Part shown: piece by piece, positions 61,262-64,000 of the stretch
Position numbering within the stretch: position 1 is the first letter of the stretch
How the letters are laid out: every line of letters begins with the position of its first letter
From: Pseudomonas moraviensis
GTDB taxonomy: Bacteria > Pseudomonadota > Gammaproteobacteria > Pseudomonadales > Pseudomonadaceae
NCBI RefSeq assembly: GCF_900105805.1
Contig: NZ_LT629788.1
Span: 744,001 to 808,000 of the forward strand
DNA: 64,000 nucleotides
Direction of reading: 5' to 3'
The notes under the pieces: generated by a model
What the model was told of the DNA's origin: nothing
Database searches by the model: none
What the model saw: only the letters and a program-made list of their open reading frames with translations
Made by a program: the position numbers and the translations under genes

Positions 61262-61921
61262 TTACGCGACGACTTCCTGGATCAAGCAATATCCGCGATT
61301 TCTTACGGCTCGAAACAATCGCTCGCCATTACTCGCGCTCTTGAATTTATCCTGCAAGCGGCTCAGGCACATCTCCAGACCACGGTATTGCTCCGGTTCC
61401 CGGCCAATACTGATGATCAAGTCATCGCGACTGACCACCCGTTCTTCATGGGTCAGCATTTTCCGGACCAGGGCGGTTTCCAGGCCAGTCAGGCTGATTG
61501 CGATGTTGTCCTTGAGCAGTACGCCTTGATCATCGTCAAGATGCCAGGTGTCGCTGCAGGCCTCAGGACTCTCGCTGACATTCGAGATATGTGCTCGTTC
61601 TGCACTAACTGCCGGAAAGCTCTGGAACGGGTTGTCTGTTTGCGCGGCTCGCCATTCATTTTCAAGGGTGGCCAGTATGCGTTGAGTATCATGTTCGATA
61701 CTGCGCGCAACGTTCTTTCGGCTAAGGCTTGGGTAACTGAACTCCATGACCATCGGGGCGGAAGAGGGCGAAGCAACACCTTCAACAAACATTTGCGCCT
61801 GCGACGTGCCAAACGAATTGAAACGCTCACTGGACAAGATGCTTTCCAGTTCACGCTGCGACGTTGTGCTGTGCGTCACAACTACAAAATATTTTCTGGG
61901 GAGGGTTGTACTCGTTTCCAT
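61262..61921 (-). CDS. Orphan winged-helix regulator (OmpR-type DNA-binding domain), gene 1
   Basis: 219 residues, ATG with AGGAGA upstream. The C-terminal third is an OmpR/PhoB winged helix: ISLTGLETALVRKMLTHEERVVSRDDLI, then LEMCLSRLQDKFKS as recognition helix and the wing RAVRNRGYCLI. The N-terminal 120 residues (KYFVVVTHSTTSQRELESIL) look like a decayed receiver with no phospho-aspartate motif. No kinase gene is nearby. Its place directly upstream of wcaJ suggests control of the polysaccharide genes. Confidence 0.75.
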   Translation of the reverse strand: METSTTLPRKYFVVVTHSTTSQRELESILSSERFNSFGTSQAQMFVEGVASPSSAPMVMEFSYPSLSRKNVARSIEHDTQRILATLENEWRAAQTDNPFQSFPAVSAERAHISNVSESPEACSDTWHLDDDQGVLLKDNIAISLTGLETALVRKMLTHEERVVSRDDLIISIGREPEQYRGLEMCLSRLQDKFKSASNGERLFRAVRNRGYCLIQEVVA

Positions 61922-62198
61922 GTCTCTCTCCTAAATACACACCAAAATTGGCTAAAAGATAAATCGGCAGGCGAGCAATGACTTCCTCGGAAGTAATCGT
62001 AGGCAGGGTTCGGGCCGAAAATGGCCGTCGATAAATTCCACTCGATCTGCTGCTATGTTATGGAGTTTTATTGTTATGTGGCGTGTTGCCGCGCTCATTC
62101 AAGTGCTTGAGTTTTAATAAATATGAAGCGGAACTGAAACGATATGGCTGCATCAGACGATCCTTCGTACGTATGCAAAAGGGAAGACTGCCCGAGAC
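61922..62198. other. Intergenic region between the two regulator genes
   Basis: About 280 bp without a gene. At its right edge a hairpin GACTGCC / GGCAGTC (62186-62208) followed on the minus strand by TTCCCTTTT spans the stop of the second regulator and can serve as its terminator. Confidence 0.5.
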
Positions 62199-62966
62199 TC
62201 AGGCAGTCGATATCAGACCCCGCATCAGGCGATAGCCGTAGCCGCGGATGCTCTGAATCGCGTTTGTACCATACATGTCCTTGATTTTTCCACGCAAGCG
62301 GCTGATTGATTTCTCCAGTGCCCGAGGATCGTAGAAATTGGCGTTGAGGCCCATGATGCTGGCGATTTCATCATGGCTCAGAATGTGATTGGCGGTCTGC
62401 GCAAAGGCCTCGAGGATCTTCATCTCGGCGAAAGAAATATCGAGTTTGCGCCGACTGTCCAGCAGGCAGATCCGCGTCGGATCAAGCGTCAGAGTGATAT
62501 CCCGCTGCCAGTCTTCGCTGTTGAAGAACTCCGTGAGCAAGTCGTCGCTGTCATCGCTCAGTGTGTTGAGCTTGATACAGGCATCGGCGCCGGCGAGATA
62601 ATACTTGATCTTGTTGACCGCCCCGCGGCCGGTGATGACTGCGCAAATAAGCGGTTTCAAGTTCGCATCACGCAGATTCTGTATAAGCGCCAAATTGTCT
62701 TCGAGGGCCTGTGGGCTATCGATGATGAGGAAGATGGCGCGATAGGAATCGATGTAGCGCTGCTGTTTATATGAACTAGTGAAAGCACCTGTTTCCAGGA
62801 TCATATCGGGCTGCACGTGCTTTGCGATCAGCGTCGTAAAATGATCGGCCACACCCAAGGTACGACCCAGAGCAAGAACACCGGATTCATCATTTGTCGG
62901 GCGCGGACTTCTAGTCGCCAAGTTCCCTGAGAGCATCATGCGTTGACTCGAATTAGGTGCTGACAT
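62199..62966 (-). CDS. Orphan winged-helix regulator with degenerate receiver, gene 2
   Basis: 255 residues from ATG 62966; TTG 63005 and ATG 62939 are alternatives and none has a clear ribosome site. The middle (AIFLIIDSPQALEDNLALIQ, then LICAVITGRGAVNKIKYYLAGADACIKL) follows the receiver fold including the final Lys, but no acidic pocket or phospho-Asp is kept. C-terminal winged helix: DISFAEMKILEAFAQTANHILSHDEI, DPRALEKSISRLRGKIKD and IQSIRGYGYRL. Probably a phosphorylation-independent regulator of the locus, paralogous in layout to gene 1. Confidence 0.75.
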   Translation of the reverse strand: MSAPNSSQRMMLSGNLATRSPRPTNDESGVLALGRTLGVADHFTTLIAKHVQPDMILETGAFTSSYKQQRYIDSYRAIFLIIDSPQALEDNLALIQNLRDANLKPLICAVITGRGAVNKIKYYLAGADACIKLNTLSDDSDDLLTEFFNSEDWQRDITLTLDPTRICLLDSRRKLDISFAEMKILEAFAQTANHILSHDEIASIMGLNANFYDPRALEKSISRLRGKIKDMYGTNAIQSIRGYGYRLMRGLISTA

Positions 62967-63511
62967 CGGGATGTTAAAGCACCGGTTCTCATCTGTGACT
63001 GACAATTGGTAACATTTACGCGGATTTTAGACGTGTCTCCCGAGTTTTCTAACAATAAGTAAGCTTTTCAAGCTTTTAGTTGATTTTTCGGGGGTTGTGA
63101 ACTAATGCGTGGGTGATGGCTATATGCAATGGTGCCACTATTTTGAGCTTATAGCGATGGCTTTGTCTATGTCCTTTTGCCATGGGTTGGCCATGTCCTG
63201 ATTGTGTGAAGTTGATCACATTTCATATCTGAACTGAAATAATTGTTGTAATAGATGTAAATTTTTCCAGTTAAGTTCGTCGACCGACGATTACTAACAT
63301 GACTTGAGTGTGGCAATCCGTTAGACCTATTCTTCAACACCAAAAGATCGCAGCCTTCGGCAGCTCCTACGCTTGAAATGCGTTCCCCTACAGGAGCTGC
63401 CGAAGCCTGCGATCTTTTGATATTCATAAAAGCCAATTGTGTAACTTCAGATACTCAACCCCTGAGTGTTATTGACCGGTCGCTCGTCTTGAGTGCTCTG
63501 ACGGAGGATTA
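62967..63511. promoter_or_regulatory. Control region between regulator 2 and uppP
   Basis: About 545 bp, A/T-rich, no gene. TGTTAG occurs inverted at 63049 and 63294. The right part holds an inverted repeat (63341-63421). The uppP ribosome site GGAGG is at 63503-63507. Confidence 0.5.
63341..63421. repeat. Inverted repeat of the GATCGCAGCCTTCGGCAGCTCC class
   Basis: CAAAAGATCGCAGCCTTCGG...CTCCTAC and its inverse CAGGAGCTGCCGAAGCCTGC...TTTTGA, spaced by about 18 bp. It is related to the large repeats at 49444 and 50753. Confidence 0.88.
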
Positions 63512-64000
63512 ATGGATTTCTGGACCCTTTTCCAGGTGTTGATATTGGGCGCGGTAGAAGGCTTGACCGAGTTCTTGCCGATCTCGAGTACCGGTCACCA
63601 GATTATTGTCGCCGACCTGCTCGAATTCGGCGGCGAACGCGCGATGGCGTTCAACATCATTATTCAACTGGGGGCTATTCTTGCGGTGGTGTGGGAATTC
63701 CGTCCGAAGATCTTCGAAATCGTCAAAGGCCTGCCCACCGAGCGCAATGCACAGCGTTTTACCCTTAATCTGCTGATCGCGTTTCTCCCCGCCGTTATCC
63801 TTGGCGTGTTATTCGCCGACGCGATCCATGAATATCTCTTCAACCCGATCACCGTTGCGGTTGCCCTGGTTGTCGGCGGCATCGTCATGTTATGGGCGGA
63901 ACAGCGCAGCCATGTGGTCAGCGTCGAACATGTCGACGACATGCGCTGGTCTCACGCGCTAAAAGTCGGTTTCGTACAATGCCTGGCGATGATTCCCGGC
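63512..64000 (+). CDS. uppP: Undecaprenyl-diphosphatase UppP (BacA), N-terminal part (cut by window end)
   Basis: The frame is open from ATG 63512 (GGAGG five bases upstream) to the window end, 163 residues visible. N-terminal motif LGAVEGLTEFLPISSTGH contains the conserved Glu and the SSTGH active-site loop; FNIIIQLGAILAVVWEF and LLIAFLPAVILGVLF follow. It removes a phosphate from undecaprenyl diphosphate at the periplasmic face, recycling the carrier used for peptidoglycan and for this polysaccharide. Whether it belongs to the locus or is a housekeeping neighbour cannot be told. Confidence 0.95.
   Translation, partial: MDFWTLFQVLILGAVEGLTEFLPISSTGHQIIVADLLEFGGERAMAFNIIIQLGAILAVVWEFRPKIFEIVKGLPTERNAQRFTLNLLIAFLPAVILGVLFADAIHEYLFNPITVAVALVVGGIVMLWAEQRSHVVSVEHVDDMRWSHALKVGFVQCLAMIPG

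Overview
The window is a chromosomal segment of a Pseudomonas of the P. fluorescens group. Evidence: the fadBA, topA, sulA-lexA, psrA-nagZ-mtnP block, mfd-gap, sthA, lolCDE and mlaA-rssB-rssC-tal in the order familiar from this genus, and many copies of Pseudomonas REP hairpins (cores GTAGGAGTGAGCCTGCTCGC and GTGGGAGCGAGCCTGCTCGC). No rRNA, tRNA, CRISPR array, prophage or IS transposase was seen.

1-13.3 kb: end of fadB and fadA (beta-oxidation), topA, two small unknown genes, the SOS pair sulA/lexA with two LexA boxes, psrA with two PsrA-type palindromes, nagZ and mtnP. A structured RNA element lies between psrA and nagZ. 9.9-16.1 kb: two SWIM/SNF2 helicase paralogues sit tail to tail between mtnP and csiV. 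16-24.5 kb: csiV, mfd, the long-form gap, an MFS carrier and an apbE whose usual partners, the nqr genes, are absent. 24.7-39.7 kb: sthA, a glycerophosphodiesterase, a PilZ protein, lolCDE, a copper two-component system with a divergent cupredoxin and a CopR-type box, queF, a HAD-like protein without its nucleophile, mlaA, the rssB/rssC stress-sigma switch and tal.

39.9-64 kb is the accessory heart: an exopolysaccharide/capsule locus. A secreted clan GH-A glycosidase diverges from etp-etk (tyrosine phosphatase and kinase co-polymerase), one GT4 glycosyltransferase, a pyruvyl transferase, flippase, polymerase, acyltransferase and SGNH protein. Then follow galU with a stand-alone phosphomannomutase domain IV (minus strand), galE, and an export block yjbE-wza-yjbF-yjbG-yjbH resembling the E. 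coli gfc/yjb genes. A 135-bp REPIN tandem array, the initiating transferase wcaJ, two orphan winged-helix regulators and uppP (lipid carrier recycling) close the window. The gene set predicts a Wzx/Wzy-dependent polymer with a very small repeat of glucose and galactose, pyruvylated and acylated. The hexamer TGTTAG recurs in the intergenic regions of this locus and may mark its regulon.
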